The translations under genes were made by a program, and so were the position numbers. The notes under the pieces are model-generated. The model made no database searches. It was not told the DNA's origin and was given only the letters and a program-made list of their open reading frames with translations. From IMG/VR virus record IMGVR_UViG_3300031972_001405, positions 1 through 64,000 of that record: 64,000 bases of DNA. One strand, given 5' to 3'. The first letter of the stretch is position 1; every line of letters starts with the position of its first letter. The stretch comes from a virus. Below are positions 46,572 through 54,133 of the stretch, in pieces.

Positions 46572-46647
46572 GACTCAACCCCCAGACAACAAAAATCGCA
46601 ATTGAAGATAATATAATTGTTGCTGAAAGACTAGTTTCTGGTTTCAT
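46555..46647 (-). CDS. 30-residue membrane peptide
   Basis: MKPETSLSATIILSSIAIFV followed by VWGLSHAYPT: a polar N-terminus and a single hydrophobic helix. It overlaps the next small gene by 17 bases. It is supported by its place in a chain of coupled small frames but too short to be sure. Confidence 0.4.
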   Translation of the reverse strand: MKPETSLSATIILSSIAIFVVWGLSHAYPT

Positions 46648-46649
46648 TT

Positions 46650-46805
46650 TTATAGATTTGGCCAGGGATCCGAATTGTGGAGACATGACCTAGGATGTGT
46701 CCACTCTCTATTTAATTCTTGTAGTTCCATTTTTAACTTTAAATTTTCGAGTTTCAACATAATGTTTTCTTTCTCTAACTTTTTAAGTTTCTTCCTGAAA
46801 TTCAT
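46650..46805 (-). CDS. Leucine-zipper-like small protein, 51 aa
   Basis: MNFRKKLKKLEKENIMLKLE then NLKLKMELQELNREWTHPRS and a tail CLHNSDPWPNL. Leucines at heptad spacing with many Lys/Glu indicate a dimeric coiled coil. GGA upstream of the ATG is a moderate ribosome site. It overlaps the preceding gene by 23 bases. A DNA-binding or bridging role is conceivable because of the basic start, but unproven. Confidence 0.5.
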   Translation of the reverse strand: MNFRKKLKKLEKENIMLKLENLKLKMELQELNREWTHPRSCLHNSDPWPNL

Positions 46806-47094
46806 TTCTTGTTTTCCATAGTTCTAAAAAGTACCTATCAACCAGGTACAAATCACCAACTGGTGGTTGATCTTCAATCTGAGACCACTCTCTACATACA
46901 TCTCTCATTTCTAAAGAGATGTGATCTGGACGAAACATTCTACCAAAAGAAGACATGGCAAACGCAAATCGCATTCTAATGCGCTGTTCCATTTCCTCTG
47001 TAGGCGTCGGTTTCATAATAGTTATTTTCACCTCTTCTGTGCCCGAAATATGCGGTGGCACATATAAAGGGTAGTGATCCGTAAAGTAGGACAT
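46783..47094 (-). CDS. Hypothetical protein, 103 aa
   Basis: MSYFTDHYPLYVPPHISGTE, a strand (EVKITIMKP), then a helical part (EEMEQRIRMRFAFAMSSFGR) and a Trp-containing C-terminus (FLELWKTRNEFQEET). No recognised family. The first third is proline- and aromatic-rich, the rest amphipathic helix. It belongs to the chain of small accessory genes between the dehydrogenase-like fragment and gp17. Possibly conserved among cyanophages; function unknown. Confidence 0.66.
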   Translation of the reverse strand: MSYFTDHYPLYVPPHISGTEEVKITIMKPTPTEEMEQRIRMRFAFAMSSFGRMFRPDHISLEMRDVCREWSQIEDQPPVGDLYLVDRYFLELWKTRNEFQEET

Positions 47095-47103
47095 GTGCTA
47101 AAG

Positions 47104-47337
47104 TCATACGCCTGGTTTAGGTTGTGGAAATATATTAGCAGGTCCCGTAGGTTCTGCAAGTTTTATTTCGATAACGCGACAAAGACGATTAACTTGCTTC
47201 TTGTCACATCCACATGGAGCATTTTGTAAGCACCTGAGCATTAGTAAGTCATCACTAATAGGAGGTTTGATTGTAAACCCCCATTTGTCAACCTTACCTT
47301 CTGTAGGTGCTTCGACGTAATCAAATTCACTTGTCAT
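47104..47337 (-). CDS. Hypothetical protein with a small Cys cluster, 77 aa
   Basis: MTSEFDYVEAPTEGKVDKWG then FTIKPPISDDLLMLRCLQNA and PCGCDKKQVNRLCRVIEIKL. Four cysteines (one single, CGC, one single) lie within 20 residues and could bind a metal. It ends in a Pro-rich tail (PANIFPQPKPGV). The TAATG junction with the dehydrogenase-like gene suggests coupled translation with it. Function unknown. Confidence 0.66.
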   Translation of the reverse strand: MTSEFDYVEAPTEGKVDKWGFTIKPPISDDLLMLRCLQNAPCGCDKKQVNRLCRVIEIKLAEPTGPANIFPQPKPGV

Positions 47338-47807
47338 TAGATAACATTACCTGGAGATAAGGATTGGAAAATTTTAGAACAAGCATTGATAGCATGACTT
47401 GCTCCGTATGTATTAGAGAAAATATATGAGATTCCCAACTTAGAGCAATACTTTTCAAGCTCCTGACATTTTGATATGTCCCTATTGCTATGATCAATAA
47501 TGATATCACCCTCCTCAAGTAAGGGTAGCAACTCATCAAGTATGTCTTCTACTTTTACTTCTGGGAGTGTAATCTGAAAAATACCAGGAATTCTACCAGC
47601 ACTAGTGTATTGCTTACTATCAGATTTAACTGCTTGAACAAGATACTCCAGTGAAGTTACACACCCACTAAGATGTCCTGCTTCATATTGTCCACAGGCA
47701 TTCTCGTAGTTGGTACTACTGTAACCCCAAACTTCAATTCCTTTTTCAATCATACGGCGGGACATACCTTCACCAGTACGACCTAGACCAATCATTCCAA
47801 CTTTCAT
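47337..47807 (-). CDS. 6-phosphogluconate dehydrogenase-like NAD(P)-binding domain only
   Basis: A 156-residue protein. MKVGMIGLGRTGEGMSRRMI (Rossmann GxGxxG) and GIEVWGYSSTNYENACGQYE are typical of the Gnd/hydroxyacid dehydrogenase family. FQITLPEVKVEDILDELLPL, LEEGDIIIDHSNRDISKCQE and a final NTYGASHA follow. Full enzymes have about 300-480 residues and a second helical domain with the catalytic Lys. That part is absent here and the frame ends cleanly. Complete gnd genes are known from cyanophages, where they serve the pentose phosphate pathway. This one may be a remnant or a stand-alone nucleotide-binding protein. Confidence 0.8.
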   Translation of the reverse strand: MKVGMIGLGRTGEGMSRRMIEKGIEVWGYSSTNYENACGQYEAGHLSGCVTSLEYLVQAVKSDSKQYTSAGRIPGIFQITLPEVKVEDILDELLPLLEEGDIIIDHSNRDISKCQELEKYCSKLGISYIFSNTYGASHAINACSKIFQSLSPGNVI

Positions 47808-47992
47808 TTTAATCTCTCTATAATTCTGAGCATTCCATCAGCATAACCGATCAATGCTATTGATCCCAATATGATGCTAATCAATGTTGCTCTGCGATTG
47901 TGTTTGTCCATCGCATCATCAATCATTTTTTGAACATCTTTTCTTACTAACCTCTCAGGAGGTTCAATGTCTTTCCCCCATTTTTCAAACAT
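47804..47992 (-). CDS. Small membrane protein, 62 aa
   Basis: MFEKWGKDIEPPERLVRKDV, a charged helix (QKMIDDAMDKHNRR), then one transmembrane segment (ATLISIILGSIALIGYADGM) and a basic end. The overall shape is a cytoplasmic helix plus a membrane anchor. The stop overlaps the start of the dehydrogenase-like gene. From memory it is similar to small conserved cyanophage proteins. Function unknown. Confidence 0.68.
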   Translation of the reverse strand: MFEKWGKDIEPPERLVRKDVQKMIDDAMDKHNRRATLISIILGSIALIGYADGMLRIIERLK

Positions 47993-47996
47993 GTTA

Positions 47997-48293
47997 TTAT
48001 GACCCCATCATATCATTAAGGTCAGTCATAGTCTTCTTTTTAGATTCAAATACACCATCAATATATCCTGATCTATACTCCCATGTTTGTCCACCATCAA
48101 GTCCTTTCGATGGATTGATACATTGATCATCGCCTAGTTTATTGCAAACAAGACCAGCAAGATCTAATTCACTTCTGTCATATGATGCAGCTGTGCCACT
48201 AAAGACATGCTTGCCGTTAATCCAAATAGCACCACATTTAGGACATTCTTTTCTCTCAAGTTTGAGATCAGACAGTTCCTTATCGTTGGTCAT
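47997..48293 (-). CDS. Zinc-ribbon-like conserved protein, 98 aa
   Basis: KLERKECPKCGAIWINGKHV gives one CxxC near residue 17. Further cysteines occur at LAGLVCNKLGDDQCINPSKG (about 48-57), so a four-Cys metal site is possible. TWEYRSGYIDGVFESKKK follows. It appears to be a small globular domain with a Zn-stabilised start. A similar protein is found, I believe, in several cyanomyoviruses. It overlaps the upstream membrane-protein gene by 14 bases. Function unknown. Confidence 0.7.
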   Translation of the reverse strand: MTNDKELSDLKLERKECPKCGAIWINGKHVFSGTAASYDRSELDLAGLVCNKLGDDQCINPSKGLDGGQTWEYRSGYIDGVFESKKKTMTDLNDMMGS

Positions 48294-48513
48294 TTTTCAA
48301 TTCCTTTATGAGTTTGTTGTAATCTGGTAAATCCTTGATGAGTTGTTGTTCTAATTTACGACGCATCAAATACATCCTAAATCGAATCCAGGCATAACGC
48401 AACTGTAGATCGACGTAGGCGAACAGTCTCCATGTATCTTCTATTCCCGCGTAAGATACGAGTAGAATAAAACAAACTAATAGTAGATAAAATCCTAGCA
48501 TAAGTATCAACAT
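48280..48513 (-). CDS. Membrane protein with basic helix, 77 aa
   Basis: MLILMLGFYLLLVCFILLVS is one transmembrane segment. A Trp/Tyr-containing amphipathic stretch (DTWRLFAYVDLQLRYAWIRF) and a basic, helical C-terminus (RMYLMRRKLEQQLIKDLPDY) follow. Probably membrane-anchored with its C-terminus in the cytoplasm. A TCTAAATA box lies 16 bases before the ATG, so it may head the late transcription of this accessory block. Confidence 0.7.
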   Translation of the reverse strand: MLILMLGFYLLLVCFILLVSYAGIEDTWRLFAYVDLQLRYAWIRFRMYLMRRKLEQQLIKDLPDYNKLIKELKNDQR

Positions 48514-48528
48514 GATACTGTCTAGGAT

Positions 48529-48536
48529 TATTTAGA
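48529..48536 (-). promoter_or_regulatory. Late promoter box TCTAAATA
   Basis: Lies in the 51-base gap between the two-module protein and the accessory block, 16 bases before the ATG at 48513. Confidence 0.55.
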
Positions 48537-48564
48537 TGCCTCTAGCACCATTATTTTTAAATTG

Positions 48565-50106
48565 TCAGCAATTCCAAGCTCTAAGAGACTTATTGATTCT
48601 GCTATCGGGATCTCTAGCAGTCTTGGCAGAAGTTAGTTTTGCCTTCATACCTTTCATTCTTGCACAGAATGATGCTCTTCTCTTATTACCTTTCTTCTTA
48701 GAAGGTGCTTTCAGATCAGAACCAGGGTTATCTCTTTCATAAGACTTGCGTCCTTTTTCATTGAGACCACCTTCTTTATTCTTACCTGCACTACGAGTCC
48801 AAGCAGCTGCTTCCTGTTGCTGAACCTGGGAATTATCACCCGTCTTCATAGAAGTGGAGAGACGCTTCTTTGCTTGCTGAGTCTTCTTCAGATTCAACAT
48901 AATCTGTTGTTTTTGAAGTTGAATATCTTTAGGTTCCATACTCTCACCAACATTCATCATAAATGTTGGTTTTGTGGGATCCTTCATGGAAGGATAATAC
49001 GTTTGCAGAAGTCCTCCAGGATAAACTTTCTGAACTGCATCTTGAACTTCACTTCTTTTTGGAAGCTTCATTTGTGGGAAGAATACTTGCATCATAAGTG
49101 GCTTCCCACGGAAGTTCAAATATACTACTATGGTTTGTCCATTCTGTGTGGGAATCCGAGTAGCAGCCTCATTGATAGATGAATTGTCCTGGTGTTCCAG
49201 ATCCTGTCCATGATCGTTCTCCTTGACACAACGATTGTAGGTCTTACCGAAGAGTTTCTGCGTGCCTGCTTTCTTGTACCCTTTCCAACATTTTTTACCT
49301 GCTTCGTCAAGTTCAATCACACCAATACTTTCCATAGCACGAATCTGTGCTGGACTGAAACCCTCTTTCTTAGTACTGTTGCCCCAATTCTTTGCACCCT
49401 TCTTACGGCACTTTACAAGGGCACCTGAGGCGTATGCAGAAGGCCATACAGAATAGCGAGACTTGACCTTATGGTAGCAAGCATCCTTCTCTCCCTTACC
49501 TTCCAATTGCACTTCTTCTTTCTTTATACCAGCAACACGATCAATTGCGTTACCAAGTGCTCTGCCAATCTTGTCGCGCTTACGCTCTTTGGGTTTGATA
49601 TTAGCACCCATCTTATTCAATCTACTAGCAGCAGTGCCAGACTTTTGCTTTGATGCCTTCTGACGTTTGGAGTAGTCCATGTAGGACTCACCTGGTTTCA
49701 GTTTCTTAGGATCTGTCTTAGGTTTTGCTGCATCAGCACGATCTTCACGAGCACGAGCATTAGCACCAGGTCCACCCAGTTTCTTATCCTTCTCAGGATC
49801 GGGATGCCAGGTATCAGCACGTTCGATAACAGTTTCTTCAGTCTTCACGTTGATTGCCTTCCCTGAACGATTTGGATTTGGGTCTTTTGTATTCTTACGA
49901 CGGAATGCTGACTCCTCCTCATCTTTGGAGAGAGCACGTTTCATTTTACTGGAACCACACTTAGGTTTGGTAGTTTGTCCTGGTTGCTTGGCACATGGCT
50001 TACCAGAATACTTTCCACCCAGTTGAACCCAACCAGGCTTGCCGTCAGATGACTTGCTTTTACCAAACCAGTCGCGTAGTGATGAGTCTCCAGACTTAGA
50101 TGCCAT
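48565..50106 (-). CDS. Two-module cysteine-containing protein (DUF5872/DUF6321-like ends)
   Basis: A 513-residue basic protein. Residues 1-65 contain SLRDWFGKSKSSDGKPGWVQ and a Cys pair region (GKPCAKQPGQTTKPKCGSSK). The C-terminal 70 residues contain NEKGRKSYERDNPGSDLKAP, RRASFCARMKGMKAKLTSAK and SRINKSLRAWNC. These two end modules match, from memory, domains found on many cyanophage proteins (DUF5872 at the N-terminus, DUF6321 at the C-terminus). Between them are disordered Lys-rich stretches and a compact beta part (about 315-400: NGQTIVVYLNFRGKPLMMQV). A third cysteine region (KDACYHKVKSRYSVWPSAYA) lies near 208. A DNA-associated or internal virion role fits the charge; unproven. Confidence 0.8.
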   Translation of the reverse strand: MASKSGDSSLRDWFGKSKSSDGKPGWVQLGGKYSGKPCAKQPGQTTKPKCGSSKMKRALSKDEEESAFRRKNTKDPNPNRSGKAINVKTEETVIERADTWHPDPEKDKKLGGPGANARAREDRADAAKPKTDPKKLKPGESYMDYSKRQKASKQKSGTAASRLNKMGANIKPKERKRDKIGRALGNAIDRVAGIKKEEVQLEGKGEKDACYHKVKSRYSVWPSAYASGALVKCRKKGAKNWGNSTKKEGFSPAQIRAMESIGVIELDEAGKKCWKGYKKAGTQKLFGKTYNRCVKENDHGQDLEHQDNSSINEAATRIPTQNGQTIVVYLNFRGKPLMMQVFFPQMKLPKRSEVQDAVQKVYPGGLLQTYYPSMKDPTKPTFMMNVGESMEPKDIQLQKQQIMLNLKKTQQAKKRLSTSMKTGDNSQVQQQEAAAWTRSAGKNKEGGLNEKGRKSYERDNPGSDLKAPSKKKGNKRRASFCARMKGMKAKLTSAKTARDPDSRINKSLRAWNC

Positions 50107-50128
50107 ATCTAAAGTGTTATTCGTTTAG

Positions 50129-50410
50129 TTATTTATCTTTTTTCTCTTCGTTAACTGTGGGTTCTTCTTTCTTTTTAGACGCAACGACACCGAACGTCGC
50201 GAGCGTTCCAGTAAAAACGCTGGCGATAAAAGTTGGATCAATGTTTTTCTGGGGAATTCCAGGAACAGTTACATAATTAAGGGTGAGAATTGCTGCTGAC
50301 CATCCAAGAATAATAACTCGGACGAGAGTTGATACACCCTCATCCGCCCACTCAAATTTGTTTGAGTTTGGTTTTTCAGGTTTCGCTACCTTTACCACCT
50401 TTTCTTCCAT
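50129..50410 (-). CDS. Two-segment membrane protein, holin-like in shape
   Basis: The 93-residue product starts at the ATG at 50410, which has AAGGAG 7 bases upstream; a longer reading does not have such a site. The N-terminus is polar (MEEKVVKVAKPEKPNSNKFE). Two hydrophobic segments follow (VRVIILGWSAAILTLNYV and PTFIASVFTGTLATFGVVA) and a Lys/Glu-rich tail ends it (KKKEEPTVNEEKKDK). Two helices plus a charged tail is the class II holin layout, but many other small membrane proteins share it. It overlaps gp16 by 35 bases, so lysis function would be unusual here. Confidence 0.72.
   Translation of the reverse strand: MEEKVVKVAKPEKPNSNKFEWADEGVSTLVRVIILGWSAAILTLNYVTVPGIPQKNIDPTFIASVFTGTLATFGVVASKKKEEPTVNEEKKDK
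50130..50137 (-). promoter_or_regulatory. Possible late box GATAAATA
   Basis: Seven of eight match to the late element, 24 bases before the ATG at 50106. It lies in the final codons of the membrane-protein gene. Confidence 0.45.
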
Positions 50411-50822
50411 TGTCCATCTCCTTGAGCATTTTTTGTAAGTCTGCTGTTGATCCGACAAATAGTGCATTAGTAACGTTAGTTGGACCAGTTACCTTGTTAT
50501 CATCATCTAAGTCTTTCACTTTCTTTTGTAAATCCATCAGTTTGTCTGTAGCATCAGACACATTTTTAATTAACTGACCAGCAACTTCATATGCTCTAGG
50601 CATCTCACTCTCACCTGCTAGTTCAAGAATACCATTGATAGCTTCTTGACCTTTTTCTATAATTGAATATAGATTGCCTCTAGTGTAATCATAATCTTTT
50701 TTAATGTGGTCAACATTATTTAAGTGCTTTTCGATTTTCACATCGACGTTCACTTTAGGTTCTGCTGGCATGATGTCAGCAGTAACGTCAAATGCATCAC
50801 TCAAAGAATCAAAATCTGCCAT
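50376..50822 (-). CDS. gp16: Terminase small subunit, T4 gp16-like
   Basis: A 148-residue helical protein: VDVKIEKHLNNVDHIKKDYD, YTRGNLYSIIEKGQEAINGI, LELAGESEMPRAYEVAGQLI and VSDATDKLMDLQKKVKDLDD, a coiled-coil core flanked by flexible ends. This is the T4 gp16 pattern. It forms a ring that controls gp17 and marks DNA for packaging. T4 gp16 has 164 residues. Unlike T4, gp17 is not adjacent: about 6 kb of accessory genes separate them. Confidence 0.92.
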   Translation of the reverse strand: MADFDSLSDAFDVTADIMPAEPKVNVDVKIEKHLNNVDHIKKDYDYTRGNLYSIIEKGQEAINGILELAGESEMPRAYEVAGQLIKNVSDATDKLMDLQKKVKDLDDDNKVTGPTNVTNALFVGSTADLQKMLKEMDNGRKGGKGSET

Positions 50823-51856
50823 CAGATGTCACCTTCCTGAGTAGAATCTTTGAAATCCTGGAAGTATGATATTGACTCATTGAATCCGAAGTCATCTCCA
50901 ATTTCAATAAGAGCATCGTCAGCAGTAGTAAGAACATTGACCGTTGCTCCATTGACATGTTCAGCAGCGATAGTTCCTTCATATCCTCTCTTAACGACTA
51001 ATTGATTGTTATCGATCTTCTCGATATACATCATCTCACTATCAACTACAAATCTACCATAGGCAGACAAGGAGGATGCATCGTTGACTGTGATATATCT
51101 TTCTTCCGCAGAAAGATCTTCTGCGATAGATGTAGTGGCATCATTATCATAATCTTGAGTAGCTCTTGGTGTAACAGTATATCTGACTTCTCTTGGACCT
51201 CTTGGTGCAATTGTGGTGACATCCACTGTTGCAGATTTGATAAGACCTGTGTCGCGACCAACAGGACCGAACAGATATGTCTTAGCAGAAAATCTAACAG
51301 TATAGATCAATGCTCTTCTTGTGGTAAAATCTCCCTCGTATTGATCGTCCATGGAAATGTTTTCCAAAATAATTGGAACATCTCTCTTTTCTCCAATCTC
51401 ATCAACTAGATTAATTGTAATATTATATTGTGGTTGAAAGAATGGTAAGATTTGTTCAATAATCTCAAGAGCATCTTCATTCGTCTTCGACATAATGCTC
51501 AGTTCAAAATTCATACTATATGGAACAGGCATGAATGTCTTACGTGCCTTAGTTTTTTCCGATAACTTTTGGCTGATAAATGTTTGAGTTGATGTGGTTT
51601 TTCTTGCTGGGTCATATGTCATTCCATTCATCTCAAAAGACATTCTCGGAAGAGATAGAGATGTCGGAGCATTAATATTGGGATTTTGATCTAACCTTGC
51701 TAAGAACTTTTGTGTAGGTCCATATGCCAAAGGCACCTTCAGGATACTGATTACATCTCCCGAGGAATTGGTCTTCCTAATTGTAATATTGTTAAAGAGA
51801 GTTCCGAAACCGATTACGGTTTTTCTAAAGATCTCGTGATAAAAATATTCAAACAT
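50822..51856 (-). CDS. gp15: Proximal tail sheath stabiliser, T4 gp15-like
   Basis: A 344-residue protein. MFEYFYHEIFRKTVIGFGTL, FNNITIRKT, VPLAYGPTQKFLARLDQNPN and PYSMNFELSIMSKTNEDALE are diagnostic of gp15, the tail terminator ring that joins the head. The C-terminal 100 residues (ITVNDASSLSAYGRFVVDSE, then IEKIDNNQLVVKRGYEGTIA) look like an extra beta domain absent from T4 gp15 (272 aa), of the type found in other cyanophage tail proteins. Stop and start of gp16 overlap as TGATG. Confidence 0.94.
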   Translation of the reverse strand: MFEYFYHEIFRKTVIGFGTLFNNITIRKTNSSGDVISILKVPLAYGPTQKFLARLDQNPNINAPTSLSLPRMSFEMNGMTYDPARKTTSTQTFISQKLSEKTKARKTFMPVPYSMNFELSIMSKTNEDALEIIEQILPFFQPQYNITINLVDEIGEKRDVPIILENISMDDQYEGDFTTRRALIYTVRFSAKTYLFGPVGRDTGLIKSATVDVTTIAPRGPREVRYTVTPRATQDYDNDATTSIAEDLSAEERYITVNDASSLSAYGRFVVDSEMMYIEKIDNNQLVVKRGYEGTIAAEHVNGATVNVLTTADDALIEIGDDFGFNESISYFQDFKDSTQEGDI

Positions 51857-51890
51857 GGATCTAAATTGCCTTGTGTACTATTTAACTGTT

Positions 51891-53264
51891 TTAAACTTCA
51901 CCAAATGGGTTTCTTTCTGTGAAGTCCAAGAGGTTATCTGCTTCAGTTTGTATGTTATCGTTATCAGCAAATGCTAGAGTAAGATCGTCAGAGTTTTGAT
52001 CTCTCATCGAATATACAGAACCAGACTCATTTCCAGTGATAGATTCGCCAACAATAAATGAACCATTGACAATAGAAACTGAAAGTTCTTTTGTGGATGC
52101 ATTCCAAGTTTTAACTCTTCCAGTTGTTCCAGAAGTTCCACCAGTGACAATTTCATTGAAGATATAACTTCCAGAACCAACCAGTGGCGGCGCAGAGATT
52201 GTAATTATTGGAGATGTTGTGTATCCAATACCAGCATTAGAAAGTCTGATTCCACTAATAGTTCCAGCAGCACTGACGATTGCAGTTCCGATTGCAGTAC
52301 TTCCAGAAAGAGGTGCAGAGAAGGTAATAGTCGGTGGACTATCTGCAGAGTATGCAGCACCACCACTGGAGACAGTAATAATTCCAACACCACCAGTAGT
52401 GGCAAGTCCCACAGTAACAGCGACTCCAGTTCCACCACCGCTTTGGAATACAACAGATGGAGGAACAGTATATCCAGCTCCAGGATTAGTTAACTCAACT
52501 CTATCAATTGACATTGAAGTAGAGAGTCCAGACCGATACGTTGTAATTCCAATCGCACTTGCTGTGATACCAGTAGATGTGCTGATAGCAATGGTTGGTG
52601 TGCTTGTAAATCCATATCCACTATCAAGAATGGTGATGTTTCTGATACCACCATTGGTGAAAGTTGCACTAGCGGTAGCAGTTGATCCAATACCAAATAG
52701 TGACAGAGTTTGAATATAACCAGTCTCTACCAAATTATTATCAATCTCTTCAATATTAGTATCCAAGACCTCATCTTGTGGTCTGAACAGTTCACACTTC
52801 AGAGTGTATACATATGTCTTTTGAAGTTGGTAGAAAGGATTTTCATGCTCTACAAACTTAATCTCAAACAATCTATCTCCGAGTGGGAAATAAATTAGAT
52901 CACCTTCTTTTGGTCTTGACGACAATCTAATATTACTCTGGTTCCTAATAAGTGGAGAGATATACTCTTCAAACCGTTCTCTTGAAACTGTCAGAGTTAA
53001 ATCATCTGAATTCTCAATACCAAATTTAGAAAGCAGAGTTCCTTGACCCTCATATCCATCGTAGTTTTCTACATATGCTTCAATGGGATAAGCATCAGTA
53101 AACTGAGATTCAATAACCTCTCTAATTACGGTATTGGTTGTAATATATTTTCTGGGAATATAATGCACCTCAACACCATACATCCGCAGTTGTTCATTGA
53201 CCAACTGCTGAATGAGACTTTGTTCGCCTCTTGTTCCTTGCTTGAAAAAAGGATTTAAAGCCAT
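51891..53264 (-). CDS. gp14: Neck protein, T4 gp14-like, with internal repeats
   Basis: A 457-residue protein. Residues 1-190 match gp14 (MALNPFFKQGTRGEQSLIQQ, LVNEQLRMYGVEVHYIPRKY, RNQSNIRLSSRPKEGDLIYF). The C-terminal end (ADNLLDFTERNPFGEV) is also gp14-like. Between them, about residues 205-375, four repeats of a beta motif appear with the pattern I-x-x-x-G-x-G-Y-x-x-x-P-x-I/V, each about 35-45 residues long (LDSGYGFTSTPTIAI, TNPGAGYTVPPSVVF, SSGGAAYSADSPPTITF, SNAGIGYTTSPIITI). T4 gp14 has 256 residues, so these repeats account for the extra length. They may decorate the neck or form whisker-like projections. Confidence 0.93.
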   Translation of the reverse strand: MALNPFFKQGTRGEQSLIQQLVNEQLRMYGVEVHYIPRKYITTNTVIREVIESQFTDAYPIEAYVENYDGYEGQGTLLSKFGIENSDDLTLTVSRERFEEYISPLIRNQSNIRLSSRPKEGDLIYFPLGDRLFEIKFVEHENPFYQLQKTYVYTLKCELFRPQDEVLDTNIEEIDNNLVETGYIQTLSLFGIGSTATASATFTNGGIRNITILDSGYGFTSTPTIAISTSTGITASAIGITTYRSGLSTSMSIDRVELTNPGAGYTVPPSVVFQSGGGTGVAVTVGLATTGGVGIITVSSGGAAYSADSPPTITFSAPLSGSTAIGTAIVSAAGTISGIRLSNAGIGYTTSPIITISAPPLVGSGSYIFNEIVTGGTSGTTGRVKTWNASTKELSVSIVNGSFIVGESITGNESGSVYSMRDQNSDDLTLAFADNDNIQTEADNLLDFTERNPFGEV

Positions 53265-54103
53265 TACCCGATCATGTCAAGTGGTGGAAGTTCGTAAGTA
53301 TTAGACATCTTTTCCATCAAAGTGTCTAATTCTTTTTGTGCGTCATCATAGATCTGTCTTCCATTCAGTTCAATGCCTCCTGGTAGTTTTACTCCATTGA
53401 ACTTAATTAAATTCTGACCCCACTGTTTTTTGATCAGAATAGTTAGATATTGCTTTAAGAATGAATCATTATAAACTCTTGTGAAAGTATTTGGATCTAA
53501 CAATCTCCAACAATCAATAATCATGTAATCTCCAGCACTAACTTCACTCCAATCCATATCAATGTAAAGTCTGTCTTGTCTTTGATTAAATCTGAAATGC
53601 TTCAACGGATTAAGTAAAAAGTCAATATCAGATAACTTTTGCTGAACCATCGAGAAGTTCAACAAATCAAGAGAGTCAAAGAAGTAAATATCATTTAGAA
53701 ATAATTGATACTTTACACTAAACATCGATCCTGAAATGGTGGATGAAGCTTGTAATCTGAATACTTTGTTTACTCCTAAAACAGAAGATGGGACTGGAAT
53801 ATAATTACTGTTCTCTTCAAAAACAAAAGATGTACTTTCACCAACAGTTTGAGTTACGGTCTCTGTTGTTACACCCACTGGCGATGTAGATCTTGCCCTT
53901 CCTCGATTAATATCATCCTGAGTAAATTGATACTTCATATATGTCTGAATCACACCATCAAAATGTCTCTCATGAAAATATTGAACTGCATCATCAACTA
54001 GGTCAGAAATCTGTTCGTCAGCGACGTTGATTTCCAACACTGGAGCGCCTAATCTCCTTAGACAATAGTCAATTAGTTGTTGTCTAGAAGCGGGTTGAGA
54101 CAT
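53264..54103 (-). CDS. gp13: Neck protein, T4 gp13-like
   Basis: A 279-residue protein: LIDYCLRRLGAPVLEINVAD, EQISDLVDDAVQYFHERHFD (the typical helical N-terminus), a variable loop (about 75-120), then FRFNQRQDRLYIDMDWSEVS, YNDSFLKQYLTILIKKQWGQ and GVKLPGGIELNGRQIYDDAQ. gp13 closes the packaged head and binds gp14. Length is close to T4 gp13 (309 aa). TAATG junction with gp14. Confidence 0.95.
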   Translation of the reverse strand: MSQPASRQQLIDYCLRRLGAPVLEINVADEQISDLVDDAVQYFHERHFDGVIQTYMKYQFTQDDINRGRARSTSPVGVTTETVTQTVGESTSFVFEENSNYIPVPSSVLGVNKVFRLQASSTISGSMFSVKYQLFLNDIYFFDSLDLLNFSMVQQKLSDIDFLLNPLKHFRFNQRQDRLYIDMDWSEVSAGDYMIIDCWRLLDPNTFTRVYNDSFLKQYLTILIKKQWGQNLIKFNGVKLPGGIELNGRQIYDDAQKELDTLMEKMSNTYELPPLDMIG

Positions 54104-54125
54104 TTTTTTTATAGTTCTCCTGTCT

Positions 54126-54133
54126 TATTTATG
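54126..54133 (-). promoter_or_regulatory. Possible late box CATAAATA for gp13
   Basis: Seven of eight match to the late element, 23 bases before the gp13 ATG, overlapping the end of the preceding gene. Confidence 0.5.

Noticed and set aside
46476-46647. Identity of the two 30-residue membrane peptides with photosystem or cytochrome small subunits
   Set aside because: Length and single-helix shape are similar, but I could not match any specific conserved residues, so no name is given.
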